Below are positions 24,577 to 31,724 of a DNA stretch of 31,724 bases, one piece after another. Position numbers and translations under genes: made by a program. The notes under the pieces are model-generated. The model saw only the letters and a list, made by a program, of their open reading frames with translations. It was not told the origin of the DNA and ran no database searches. Numbering within the stretch: the stretch's first letter is position 1; each line of letters begins with the position of its first letter. Source of the stretch: Syntrophomonadaceae bacterium (GTDB lineage Bacteria > Bacillota_D > Dethiobacteria > DTU022 > PWGO01); contig PWGT01000146.1 in NCBI GenBank assembly GCA_003554535.1, forward strand, positions 1 through 31,724, given 5' to 3'.

Positions 24577-26262
24577 TTAATAGACGGTAGCGCCATATCC
24601 CAGGCCATAGATGACAATTAAGGCCAGCACCCCTACTAAAAAGGCATAAATTAACCCCGGAACTAGGTTGCGGCGAATAACGGGTCCTTCTTTACCTACA
24701 ATGCCACAAACTGCGCAGGCGGCCACCACGTTATGCACGGCAATCATATTGGCAGCAGCGGCGCCTACTCCCTGCACTGCAGAAATAATAGTTTGGGAAA
24801 TACCCAGGTCAGCAGCTACACTAAACTGAAATCCGCCAAACAAGATGTTTGCCACTGTATTGGAGCCGGATACAAACCCACCCAGCGCCCCAATAAATGG
24901 AGAAACCATGGGCCAAGCTTCTCCCACAGCAGCAGCGGAAAACTGGGACAGAGACATGAGCATGCTGGGAAATTCCGCCGCATTTACATCAGTTTGCACC
25001 AGGACCCGGACCATAGCCAGGGCAGCAAAAAGTGCTATTCCAGCGGGGACCAGCGATTGGGCCGTGCGCGAAAATGCTTCGCCTGCTTTTTGCCAGGAAA
25101 TACCGTGCAAAGGAATGGTAAACAATGCAATTAGAAACATGGGAATTACGCCGGGAATCCACAGGGGTTCAATGTCAAATTGCACTCCCTGCTCACCCAG
25201 GATGTTTGTCCATTCTATACTCCAGGCGGTAAGGATTTCATCGATTCCTCCCAATCCCAGGCGGGTAACTATCAAAATAACAGCCACCAGCACATAAGGA
25301 AGCCATGCCATAAACAGGGACATGGTAGGACCTTTTTCTTTATCTTCAGTGGATTCTTCATCCTGAAGCGGTTCACCCCAATCTGCTTCCCACTCTTCTT
25401 TTCGCGGAAAATCCCAGGTCTCTTTAGGCATAAGAAATCCTGAACGAGCTGCGGTAATAACAATAAGTAAGCCGATTAAAGCTCCCACCACCGAAGGGAG
25501 TTCCGGGCCTACGAAACGGGCCATAATATAATAGGGCACGGTAAAGGAGAGCCCCGCAAAAATGGCAAAAGGAGCCACCTGTAGCCCTTCCCGGAATGAT
25601 CTGTTCTTACCAAAAAATCGGGTAAGCATGGCTATAACCAGAACCGGTAGAAAAGTACCTACAATGGTATGGAATGTGGCCGTCCATACTCCAACATCAA
25701 ACAGAAAAGCGCTAGCAGACCCCCCCTCAGCCAGCATGCCTCCCACCGCTGCATCAGTACCCACTATAATGGGCGTTCCCACCGCACCGAAGGTAACTGC
25801 AGTGGAATTGAAGATTAATGCCGTAATCACCGCCGCCACCGGCGGAAAACCCATACCCATCATCAAGGGGGCTGCCAAGGCAGCTGGAGTTCCAAAGCCG
25901 GCGGCACCTTCGATGAAAGAACCAAACATCCAAGCGATAATAATGGCCTGGATGCGACGGTCGGCAGTAATGCCGGTGAACCCCTTATTGATAGTCTCGA
26001 TGGCCCCGCTGTTACGCAACATGTTTAGCAACAAAATGGCTCCAAAAACAATGAGGAGAATATCGATAGCTGACAAAACTCCTTCCAGAGTAGCAGCCAC
26101 TATTCTAATTACATCCACCTGCCATACCAGCAAAGCCAGAATCACTGCCAGACCCCAAGCCAGGGGCATAGCCTTCTTGGCAGGCCACATAAACCCTGCC
26201 ATTAAAACTATAACCAACAGGATGGGCAAAAAAGCAATTGCAGCGAGTAATCCCAGTGACAT
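24577..26262 (-). CDS. lctP: L-lactate permease, LctP family
   Basis: This 561-aa polytopic membrane protein imports lactate, probably with protons. Many hydrophobic segments span it from end to end. The LctP signature [20 protein letters not shown] lies near residues 116-135, and the second conserved block [20 protein letters not shown] near 466-485 is also typical. A hydrophilic loop with many acidic residues (near 290-315) separates the halves. Length is normal for LctP. The ribosome site AGGAGGG is 8 bases before the ATG. It lies between the FadR-type regulator and the GlcD-like dehydrogenase, so lactate or glycolate uptake for oxidation is expected. Confidence 0.93.
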   Translation of the reverse strand: MSLGLLAAIAFLPILLVIVLMAGFMWPAKKAMPLAWGLAVILALLVWQVDVIRIVAATLEGVLSAIDILLIVFGAILLLNMLRNSGAIETINKGFTGITADRRIQAIIIAWMFGSFIEGAAGFGTPAALAAPLMMGMGFPPVAAVITALIFNSTAVTFGAVGTPIIVGTDAAVGGMLAEGGSASAFLFDVGVWTATFHTIVGTFLPVLVIAMLTRFFGKNRSFREGLQVAPFAIFAGLSFTVPYYIMARFVGPELPSVVGALIGLLIVITAARSGFLMPKETWDFPRKEEWEADWGEPLQDEESTEDKEKGPTMSLFMAWLPYVLVAVILIVTRLGLGGIDEILTAWSIEWTNILGEQGVQFDIEPLWIPGVIPMFLIALFTIPLHGISWQKAGEAFSRTAQSLVPAGIALFAALAMVRVLVQTDVNAAEFPSMLMSLSQFSAAAVGEAWPMVSPFIGALGGFVSGSNTVANILFGGFQFSVAADLGISQTIISAVQGVGAAAANMIAVHNVVAACAVCGIVGKEGPVIRRNLVPGLIYAFLVGVLALIVIYGLGYGATVY

Positions 26263-26512
26263 TAAGTAATCCCTCCTTACATAAAAAATAATCTCAGCCA
26301 GTTCTCAAGAAGTTAGGGAATTATATCCGGGCCATACACCTCCCTCCTTTAGCTAAATAGGCCCTAGCGGTAAAGCATTCTGAAGCCTACAATTATAGAT
26401 AGCTGCCTGTTTATAACTATTATATAAAAAGCAGATAAGATAATAATTAATCGCCCAATATTGAGTCGCAGCTACACTTTCACAGTTATTTGCATCTGTA
26501 ATCATACCGGCT

Positions 26513-27937
26513 TTATATATCGAAAATTTTACCGGGATTAAGTATATTGTTGGGGTCCAGGGCCTTTTTGATGTTCTTCATAGATTCGATTTCCACCTCT
26601 GACATCACCAAGGGGAGATACTGTTTTCGCTTGCTGCCCACACCGTGTTCGCCACTGATGGTTCCTCCCAGTTCATAAATCCGGGCGTAGAGATCAGCCA
26701 GCACTTGCGGCAGCGCCTCCTGCCATTGTTCTTCATTGTGATCAGGATTTTTGATGACGGTAGCATGCAAGTTGCCGTCTCCGGCGTGTCCATAACAGGG
26801 AATAAACACATCGTATTTCTGGGATAGCTCTCTGAGAATGGGCATCACCTGCGGGATATTCTTCATGGGAACCACAATATCTTCCAAACTCTGACGGGGA
26901 CTAATGGCTTTAAAGGCCTCGGCAGCGTTGCGACGCAGCTTCCAGATACTCTCTTGGTCGTTGGGGGTCTGGGCCACAAAGGCGTCCAGGGCCCCATTGT
27001 CGGTGCAAAACTCACCTATTTCCAAGCACTGATCCAACACCTGCTCCTTGTCATTGCCGTCCACCTCAATAATGAGAAAAGCGCCGGCATTCTTATAGTG
27101 TTCCATACTTTCCCCCAGATGTTGACAACTGGTCTCCAGAGTCAACTGGTCCATAAACTCGATACCCGTAGGGGTAACTCCCACTTCGGTCATAATCCGG
27201 GGCACCACATCCATGGCGGTTTGCAGATCCTCAAAAAGAACCATCATGTCAATTTTGGCCTTGGGCAAAGGTATTAGCTTAAGAACTATCTTGGTAAATA
27301 TGCCCAGAGTGCCTTCCGAACCCACCATTAGCTGCACCATATTGTAGCCGGTAACATCCTTTACCCGCTTGCCACCATAATAAGCGACATCTCCCGTGGG
27401 CAAGACCACCTCCAGCCCCAGCACGTAGCGGCTGGTAACTCCGTATTTGATTGCCTTACCCCCGCCGGCATTTTCCGCTACATTACCTCCCAAGTAGCAG
27501 GTTAGCAAGCTCATGGGATAACCGGCAAAGAAGAGATCCTCTTTCTGCACCTCATTGCTAAAATCGTTGGTGATTACCCCCGGCTCAGCTACGGCCATCA
27601 TGTTCTCTTTATCTATTTCCAAAATCTTGTTCATTCTCTCCACCGATAGCAGAATGCCTCCCTCGCTGACAACCCCGCCCCCGGATAACCCGCTTCTGGC
27701 TCCCTGGGGCGTAACAGGTATCAACTCCCGGTTAGCCAACTTCATGATCTGAGAAATTTCGGCGGCAGTTTTGGGTTTGACCACTACATCGGGTTTCCGG
27801 TGAAATTTAGTTTCGGCAACCTCGTCATGAGAATATTCCTCTAACTTTTCATCACCTTCAATCAAAATATTTTCCTCTCCCACAATGCCTCTGAGTTCCT
27901 CCACAATTTGCGAAGTAATTTGATTAAACCCCGTCAT
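26513..27937 (-). CDS. GlcD-type FAD-linked dehydrogenase (glycolate/D-lactate)
   Basis: This 474-aa flavoprotein oxidises a 2-hydroxyacid such as D-lactate or glycolate. The FAD pyrophosphate loop PVTPQGARSGLSGGGV is near residues 73-88, with VAEPGVITND and AENAGGGKAIKYGVT downstream. The C-terminal region ends GTISGEHGVGSKRK and ALDPNNILNPGKIFDI, all classic for GlcD. It is the longest-supported member of the lactate cluster; no adjacent iron-sulfur GlcF or electron-transfer flavoprotein genes are present. A FadR-like operator overlaps its predicted promoter, so the GntR regulator at 23538 probably controls it. The ribosome site AGGAGG is visible upstream of the start at 27937. Confidence 0.92.
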   Translation of the reverse strand: MTGFNQITSQIVEELRGIVGEENILIEGDEKLEEYSHDEVAETKFHRKPDVVVKPKTAAEISQIMKLANRELIPVTPQGARSGLSGGGVVSEGGILLSVERMNKILEIDKENMMAVAEPGVITNDFSNEVQKEDLFFAGYPMSLLTCYLGGNVAENAGGGKAIKYGVTSRYVLGLEVVLPTGDVAYYGGKRVKDVTGYNMVQLMVGSEGTLGIFTKIVLKLIPLPKAKIDMMVLFEDLQTAMDVVPRIMTEVGVTPTGIEFMDQLTLETSCQHLGESMEHYKNAGAFLIIEVDGNDKEQVLDQCLEIGEFCTDNGALDAFVAQTPNDQESIWKLRRNAAEAFKAISPRQSLEDIVVPMKNIPQVMPILRELSQKYDVFIPCYGHAGDGNLHATVIKNPDHNEEQWQEALPQVLADLYARIYELGGTISGEHGVGSKRKQYLPLVMSEVEIESMKNIKKALDPNNILNPGKIFDI

Positions 27938-28031
27938 TCAAAAACCTCCTTTGAATAAAATAGGCAAAGCCCATTTTTAATCTGGCCATGCTTGCAGCTT
28001 GCAATTCCTATTTTGCAAAACAAAGCTGCCA

Positions 28032-28064
28032 TTTATACCACCTGATGGTCTAGTGGTCTGACCA
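28032..28064 (-). promoter_or_regulatory. FadR/LldR-type operator overlapping the glcD-like promoter
   Basis: TGGTCTGACCA at 28054-28064 has the TGGT-N3-ACCA form recognised by FadR/LldR regulators. An additional TGGTC half-site sits 3 bases to its left (28046-28050). On the minus strand TATAAA (28037-28032) serves as the likely -10 box, so bound regulator would cover the -35 region. The regulator at 23538 is the likely binder. Confidence 0.6.
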
Positions 28065-28167
28065 TTAATTTTATGCCATTTAATTCTACTTACTTTTCAT
28101 TAATCCTTCTAAATAAATAAAATTTTATAAATTTTTTTTCGCAAAACAAAAAAATAAAAATTTATAA

Positions 28168-28196
28168 TTGATCTGATTTAATAGATATTTTACACT
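28168..28196 (+). promoter_or_regulatory. Candidate promoter of the small hypothetical gene
   Basis: TTGATC and TACACT are separated by 17 bases. The expected start is near 28203, about 37 bases before the ATG, which has GGGAGGG at good spacing. Confidence 0.5.
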
Positions 28197-28239
28197 GATA
28201 AAAAACTTAATATGTAGCTACTATAAGGGAGGGAATATC

Positions 28240-28548
28240 ATGAAAAATCAAGACAGTATCAAAGTAAGCCTACCTTATGGAGAAACTTTCAAACACTGCC
28301 AGAAGTTACTGGAAGAAAACAACTTTAAAACAACAAAGTTGGATGAAGAAGCTGGGAAAATTTTAGCTTCATCCGGCATCTCCTGGGAAAGCTTTGGAGA
28401 AAAAGTTAACGTAGAGCTAGAAGATTTGGGCAATCAACAAACTTTGGTTAAATTATCGAGCAAGTCCAAGTTTCCCATTACAATAGTAGATTGGGGCAAA
28501 AACAATGAAAATGTAAAAAAAATAATTGAAGGCCTGCAAAAACTTTAA
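28240..28548 (+). CDS. Small conserved-looking hypothetical protein
   Basis: I do not recognise a family. This 102-aa soluble protein has a helix-rich start (GETFKHCQKLLEENNFKT), a beta-rich middle (SGISWESFGEKVNVEL, then TLVKLSSKSKF) and a DWGKNNENVKKIIEGLQKL end. That layout suggests an alpha-beta fold of about one domain. It has its own promoter candidate and a GGGAGGG ribosome site 6 bases before the ATG, so it is likely expressed. No signal peptide or membrane segment. The lipoprotein gene follows after 95 bases on the same strand. Confidence 0.75.
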   Translation: MKNQDSIKVSLPYGETFKHCQKLLEENNFKTTKLDEEAGKILASSGISWESFGEKVNVELEDLGNQQTLVKLSSKSKFPITIVDWGKNNENVKKIIEGLQKL

Positions 28549-28643
28549 CAAAACCGTCTTCGCAATTTCTCAAAAATACGCCCTGTGGGCGAATACCTTA
28601 CTTCTGCTAATACATAACACCGGAGGAAAGGAAGTGAAAAAAA

Positions 28644-29096
28644 TTGAGTATGCGTATTACATTTTTAGCAGCAGTATTTGCAATTCTTGCACTGATTGCA
28701 GTTGGCTGCGAAGAACAGAACGAACATGTTGAAATCAGCCAAGAAGAAAAAGACGAGATTGTTGCAGTTATTGAAAAAAACATTGAGGCTACTGAAGAAG
28801 AAAATATTGAGGCTTTTTCTGAAACAATGTATCAAGATCATCCTGAATTTGATATTGCCGTAGAAGAAACCAAACAATTATTTGAGCAGTTTGATTTAGA
28901 ATATGAACTAGAAATTCAAAATGTAAGCTTGGTAGATGAGGAAATCGCAACAGTGGAATTTGAACAAGAAACTAGAGCCATAAATGGAAGAGATTTTGAT
29001 GACAATGTTGCAACTGGTGTTCATGAGGTTCGCAAAGAAAACGGACAATGGAAAATTTACGAAACAGAGATAACTGAATCTCGACCAATAGAATAA
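28644..29096 (+). CDS. NTF2-like lipoprotein
   Basis: The 150-aa product has a lipoprotein signal: a short basic start, the hydrophobic stretch FLAAVFAILALIAV and a lipobox-type AVGC with Cys22 as the likely lipidated residue. The mature part is very acidic. Its pattern of an N-terminal helix (SQEEKDEIVAVIEKNIEA), a loop, and strands ending ENGQWKIYETEI resembles small NTF2-like/DUF4878-type lipoproteins. The start is TTG at 28644, with AAGGAAG about 10 bases upstream; ATG at 28650 is the alternative. A strong terminator follows. No function is known. Confidence 0.78.
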   Translation: MSMRITFLAAVFAILALIAVGCEEQNEHVEISQEEKDEIVAVIEKNIEATEEENIEAFSETMYQDHPEFDIAVEETKQLFEQFDLEYELEIQNVSLVDEEIATVEFEQETRAINGRDFDDNVATGVHEVRKENGQWKIYETEITESRPIE

Positions 29097-29105
29097 TTAG
29101 CACTC

Positions 29106-29140
29106 AACTTTCCTGTTAATTTAACAGGAAAGTTTTTTTA
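29106..29140 (+). terminator. Intrinsic terminator after the lipoprotein gene
   Basis: AACTTTCCTGTTAA (29106-29119) and TTAACAGGAAAGTT (29121-29134) form a perfect 14-bp stem, followed by a run of T. It ends the plus-strand transcript before the convergent methyltransferase gene. Confidence 0.92.
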
Positions 29141-29235
29141 TATATGAATTGTATAATGTTACCTATAACTACAGCAAGTTCTTTGCTTAAATCCACTTTT
29201 AAGCCTTGTTTACCTATTAGACTCATATCTTAGAT

Positions 29236-30411
29236 TCAATAATTAAATAACTGGCCTTGATATAGATTCTGACCACTGGCATAATTTTCATTATTAGAAG
29301 GTGTAACTATTTTATCAAAAAATTTCTCGAAGGTATCATAGTCTACTTTATATTTTCCTTCCCCTTCTTTAATAACCTTTTTTATTGGCACAAGCTTTAA
29401 ATTGATCTCCTGCCGAGTAACGACCGGAAAATTAAAGAACTCGTTGGAGTACTTAGGAGGGTGCCCTTTGCGAGATGTGTATTCTTCTACAAACTCCTGA
29501 TGATTTAAAATGCGCTCATAGTGATAACTATTTAATTCAGAAACAAGTCCCGGATCCTCAATTTTTTTGTCTAAATATGAAGCAAAGTTTTTATCTATCT
29601 CGTAACCAACACTATTTCTTCCACATATCATAGCAGCCAAAGAAGTAGTGCCTGTCCCCAAAAAAGGATCTAAAACCGTATCACCATAAACGCTAAACAT
29701 GCTTATCAAACGGTAGGGAAGTAACAAGGGATAAGCTCCGCTTCTTTCCCTCAAGTTATTTTTACCATCAACTTCTTTCTGTTTAGTATTATTTAAAGAG
29801 ATATTCTGCCTGATTCCCTTAAAATCCCATAGATCAGAAAACCAGGTATTCCTTTCCTCCCAAAAAATAGCACTTTCCCGGCGATTCTTTTTTTCATTTT
29901 CAGTTTTAAACTCTCTCTTATTCCCTTTACGAAAAATGAGCACATATTCATGCTCCAAAGTAACATAAGCTCCAGCTGGAAGCATGCCAGAACCCATAAA
30001 TTTATTGGGAGCATTAGTCTGCTTTCTCCAAAGAATAACGGGAAGAGTATCAAAACCTTTCTCCCAGAAAGAATTAATAATACGCGAGTGATTGGAAAAA
30101 AGCTGAAATTTATCTCCAATAGTCCTGGCAGCATCCCCAATATTAATGCATGCAAACCCGCCTGGCCGGAGCACTCTGTACAATTCATCCCATACCTTGT
30201 CAAGCTCCTCATGCATCAAAGAGAAAGACCGATAATAATCTTCCCTTTGCAAAGCGTCCCCAATCTCAGAGCTCAAGCTATTAAAGGTTTCATCCCACAT
30301 TTCAATCATTGGATAAGGTGGAGAAGTCACTACCAGATCTATGCTTTCTTTCTCCAAAGTAGCCAAGTTTCTCGCATCATTATACTTAAGATAATGTTGA
30401 GTGTTTTCCAA
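29236..30411 (-). CDS. Orphan beta-class DNA methyltransferase (N4-cytosine/N6-adenine)
   Basis: The 391-aa enzyme transfers methyl groups from SAM to an exocyclic DNA amino group. The catalytic motif IV TSPPY (residues 29-33) comes before the SAM-binding motif I DPFLGTGTT (248-256), the beta-class order. SPPY is common in N4-cytosine enzymes, but adenine cannot be excluded. A roughly 115-residue C-terminal tail follows the core and may hold extra recognition parts. The start is TTG at 30411 with GAGGAG about 9 bases upstream. No endonuclease gene is next to it. It may be a solitary methylase or the remnant of a restriction system. Confidence 0.9.
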   Translation of the reverse strand: MENTQHYLKYNDARNLATLEKESIDLVVTSPPYPMIEMWDETFNSLSSEIGDALQREDYYRSFSLMHEELDKVWDELYRVLRPGGFACINIGDAARTIGDKFQLFSNHSRIINSFWEKGFDTLPVILWRKQTNAPNKFMGSGMLPAGAYVTLEHEYVLIFRKGNKREFKTENEKKNRRESAIFWEERNTWFSDLWDFKGIRQNISLNNTKQKEVDGKNNLRERSGAYPLLLPYRLISMFSVYGDTVLDPFLGTGTTSLAAMICGRNSVGYEIDKNFASYLDKKIEDPGLVSELNSYHYERILNHQEFVEEYTSRKGHPPKYSNEFFNFPVVTRQEINLKLVPIKKVIKEGEGKYKVDYDTFEKFFDKIVTPSNNENYASGQNLYQGQLFNY

Positions 30412-30754
30412 CTAAGGTTCTCCTCTCTTGAACTTAAGTCTCCGACAGAACTCAATAAATACTTCCAAAAAAATTTATTCCTTAGAACTTTTACTCGGTA
30501 TTTAAAACAATTTTTCACACTTATATTGACAAATCTTTATAAAAAAGACTACTTGCTAAAATTTATTACATAATAATTATACCTGCTTAGTTTTACCCCT
30601 ACAACTTTATATTTTCAAAGAGCAAAAAATGAGGTGTTCCCCTACATATTTGTGACAACACTTGAAGACCGCAAACCCCTTATTCGCAAGTTATACGGCC
30701 ATTTTTTACCCTCTATTGCTGTCAAAGTCAGGTTAACAGAGCCTTAAACAAAAC
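30412..30754. other. AT-rich intergenic stretch between methyltransferase and tRNA-Pro terminator
   Basis: About 340 bases of AT-rich DNA with several promoter-like hexamers but no convincing pair and no open frame with a ribosome site. Confidence 0.5.
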
Positions 30755-30788
30755 AAAAAACCCCGCGACTTTGTGTGTCGCAGGGTTT
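30755..30788 (-). terminator. Intrinsic terminator of the tRNA-Pro transcript
   Basis: On the minus strand AAACCCTGCGAC and GTCGCGGGGTTT form a long stem (one internal mismatch) around ACACAAA, followed by TTTTTTG. It starts four bases after the tRNA's CCA end. Confidence 0.9.
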
Positions 30789-30791
30789 CCG

Positions 30792-30868
30792 TGGTCGGGG
30801 CGGTGAGATTCGAACTCACGACCCCTTGGTCCCAAACCAAGTGCGCTGCCAAACTGCGCTACGCCCCG
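30792..30868 (-). tRNA. tRNA-Pro (anticodon UGG)
   Basis: On the minus strand a 77-nt cloverleaf is readable. The acceptor stem is CGGGGCG/CGCCCCG, the D-arm AGCGCAGTTTGGCAGCGC, and the anticodon stem CTTGG/CCAAG closes the loop TTTGGGA with anticodon TGG. The T-arm GTGAG-TTCGAAT-CTCAC and an encoded 3' CCA follow. A promoter and a terminator bracket it as a single-gene unit. Confidence 0.97.
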
Positions 30869-30915
30869 ATGTGTTTCAGTTTTTAGCTACATTAGACCTT
30901 GCCTTTTGCTCCTAC

Positions 30916-30944
30916 ATTATATATTAACTAAGTTTCCAATGCAA
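30916..30944 (-). promoter_or_regulatory. Promoter of tRNA-Pro
   Basis: On the minus strand TTGCAT (30944-30939) and TATAAT (30921-30916) are spaced by 17 bases. The predicted start is near 30909, about 40 bases before the mature tRNA. Confidence 0.75.
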
Positions 30945-30973
30945 GGATTTAAAGTTTACTAAGGATCAGATTA

Positions 30974-31011
30974 AAAAAGATTGCATCAGCCTACAGTAGG
31001 TTGATGCAATC
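30974..31011 (-). terminator. Long hairpin, terminator-like on the minus strand
   Basis: GATTGCATCA and TGATGCAATC, plus inner CCTAC/GTAGG, form a 33-nt nearly perfect inverted repeat. On the minus strand a T-run follows it. It lies between the PIN gene and the tRNA promoter and would stop antisense reading from the right. Confidence 0.7.
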
Positions 31012-31051
31012 CGGGGAAGAATGTTACTTAGGATAGTAAAATAAACTGTGG

Positions 31052-31057
31052 TATAAT
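31052..31057 (+). promoter_or_regulatory. -10 box directly upstream of the PIN gene
   Basis: A perfect TATAAT lies only 6 bases before the ATG at 31064, with no clear -35 box at 16-18 bases. Transcription from it would start at or very near the ATG, giving a leaderless message; no ribosome site is seen. Confidence 0.55.
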
Positions 31058-31063
31058 AAAAAT

Positions 31064-31552
31064 ATGAAATTAACAAACAAAACAAAAGTTTATCTGGATA
31101 CATCTATAATAAGTTTTTATTATGCAGAAGATTCTCCTGAAAAGAGAGAGGTAACTCGTAGGTTTTTTGAAGTATTAGAAGACGGTGTATATGAAGTTTA
31201 TATATCGAATCTCAATATTGTTGAACTTGAAAAAACGTCAGATCATAAGCTTAGGAACAAGCTTATGGATTTTGCATATAACTTAGAAGCAAACCGATTG
31301 TCTGTAACCGCTGAGGTAGGTAAAATAGTAGATGTTTTTATACAAGAAGAAATAATACCTGAAAGGTATCGTGATGATGCAGTTCATATAGCTTTGGCTT
31401 TGCATAATTCTATGGATTTTATTGTTAGTTGGAATTTTAAACATATTGTTAAGCCAAAAACGAAAAGAGCAGTTAGAGCTTTTGCTATTCAAGAAGGCTA
31501 CAAAGAGGTTGAAATAATTACTCCTCAGGAGGTGACAGAAAATGGGGAATAA
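31064..31552 (+). CDS. PIN-domain protein, VapC-like toxin candidate
   Basis: This 162-aa protein has the PIN ribonuclease layout. VYLDTSIIS carries Asp12 and VELEKT carries Glu54. RYRDDAVHIA carries Asp104/Asp105 and SMDFIVSWNFKHI carries Asp118 and the Trp-Asn pair. These acidic residues would bind the metal ion for RNA cleavage. The start at ATG 31064 is only six residues ahead of the first conserved strand, so it cannot be much further downstream. The next gene overlaps its end by 11 bases and probably encodes the antitoxin. The base composition is lower in GC than the metabolic genes to the left, which may hint at transfer. Confidence 0.82.
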   Translation: MKLTNKTKVYLDTSIISFYYAEDSPEKREVTRRFFEVLEDGVYEVYISNLNIVELEKTSDHKLRNKLMDFAYNLEANRLSVTAEVGKIVDVFIQEEIIPERYRDDAVHIALALHNSMDFIVSWNFKHIVKPKTKRAVRAFAIQEGYKEVEIITPQEVTENGE

Positions 31553-31706
31553 CGAATCCAAGGTTATGAAAGACTTGCATTACATTAGAGAAAAGAATTA
31601 TAAGGAAACAAAATATATGACTTTTAAGGAATTGGCTGAGTCTATTAATAAAGAAGCTGAAAGAATAGATAAAGAACACAAAAACAAAACTACCCCTACA
31701 AAATAA
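31542..31706 (+). CDS. Small downstream partner of the PIN gene, antitoxin candidate
   Basis: This 54-aa, highly charged protein overlaps the PIN gene by 11 bases. It has an excellent ribosome site, CAGGAGGTGAC, before its ATG. The middle (KDLHYIREKNYKETKYM, then ELAESINKEAERI) is helical and resembles the small helical proteins often paired with PIN genes in Firmicutes. No DNA-binding domain is visible. The stop lies 18 bases from the window edge. The pairing and overlap suggest an antitoxin in toxin-first order, but this is inference. Confidence 0.7.
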   Translation: MGNNESKVMKDLHYIREKNYKETKYMTFKELAESINKEAERIDKEHKNKTTPTK

Positions 31707-31724
31707 GAGTCAGAGAGTCGAAGG

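Larger units (their letters stand above)
27938..28239. other. Divergent intergenic region between glcD-like gene and small hypothetical, 302 bp
   Basis: This contains the operator/promoter at 28032-28064, a very AT-rich middle section near 28100-28165 and the plus-strand promoter candidate at 28168-28196. No gene was seen. Confidence 0.6.

Noticed and set aside
28579..28591. Short CGCCC/GGGCG hairpin after the small hypothetical gene as a terminator.
   Set aside because: Only five base pairs, and on the plus strand no T-run follows.

Overview
The window reads as chromosomal DNA of an anaerobic, low-to-mid GC Firmicute (Bacillota; Clostridia or Dethiobacteria-like). This is inferred from strong AGGAGG-type ribosome sites, frequent TTG starts, sigma-A style promoters, a cobalamin riboswitch with an intrinsic terminator, an ECF cobalt transporter, and oxygen-sensitive enzyme families (glycyl radical enzyme, benzoyl-CoA reductase/2-hydroxyacyl-CoA dehydratase). 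No phage, transposase, rRNA or CRISPR array was seen.

Layout. 1-3345 (minus): a cobalamin-riboswitch-controlled operon cbiM-cbiQ-cbiO followed by a SAM methyltransferase cut by the left edge. 3529-5325 (plus): a YgiQ-type radical SAM protein. 5333-7777 (minus): two subunits of a 2-hydroxyacyl-CoA dehydratase/benzoyl-CoA reductase-like enzyme. 8036-8917 (plus): a Dam-type adenine methylase. 9151-16120 (minus): a tight operon behind a consensus promoter. It encodes an unknown 196-aa protein, a GlcD-like flavoprotein, an HdrD/GlcF-like iron-sulfur protein, a 4-cresol-dehydrogenase-like flavoprotein and an SCP2-like lipid carrier, followed after a gap by a phytoene-desaturase-like oxidoreductase. 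Divergently (16790-21740, plus) lie a long-chain acyl-CoA synthetase and a glycyl radical enzyme whose N-terminus appears to be an SCP2-like lipid-binding domain.

21797-27937 (minus) is a lactate/2-hydroxyacid region: a MoaE-like protein, a broken GntR-regulator fragment, a D-2-hydroxyacid dehydrogenase, an intact FadR/LldR-type GntR regulator, an L-lactate permease and a GlcD-type FAD dehydrogenase with a FadR-like operator at its promoter. 28240-31706 holds a small hypothetical protein, an NTF2-like lipoprotein, an orphan beta-class DNA methyltransferase (minus), tRNA-Pro(UGG) (minus) and a PIN-domain toxin with a small downstream antitoxin candidate.

The most interesting part is 9151-21740. 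Two SCP2-like domains (one free, one fused to the radical enzyme), an acyl-CoA synthetase, flavin dehydrogenases, an Fe-S electron carrier and a phytoene-desaturase-like enzyme together suggest an anaerobic pathway for a water-insoluble substrate (fatty, terpenoid, sterol-like or hydrocarbon). The acyl-CoA dehydratase pair nearby could belong to the same metabolism. The substrate is not readable from the sequence, and no glycyl-radical activase or dehydratase activator is encoded in the window.
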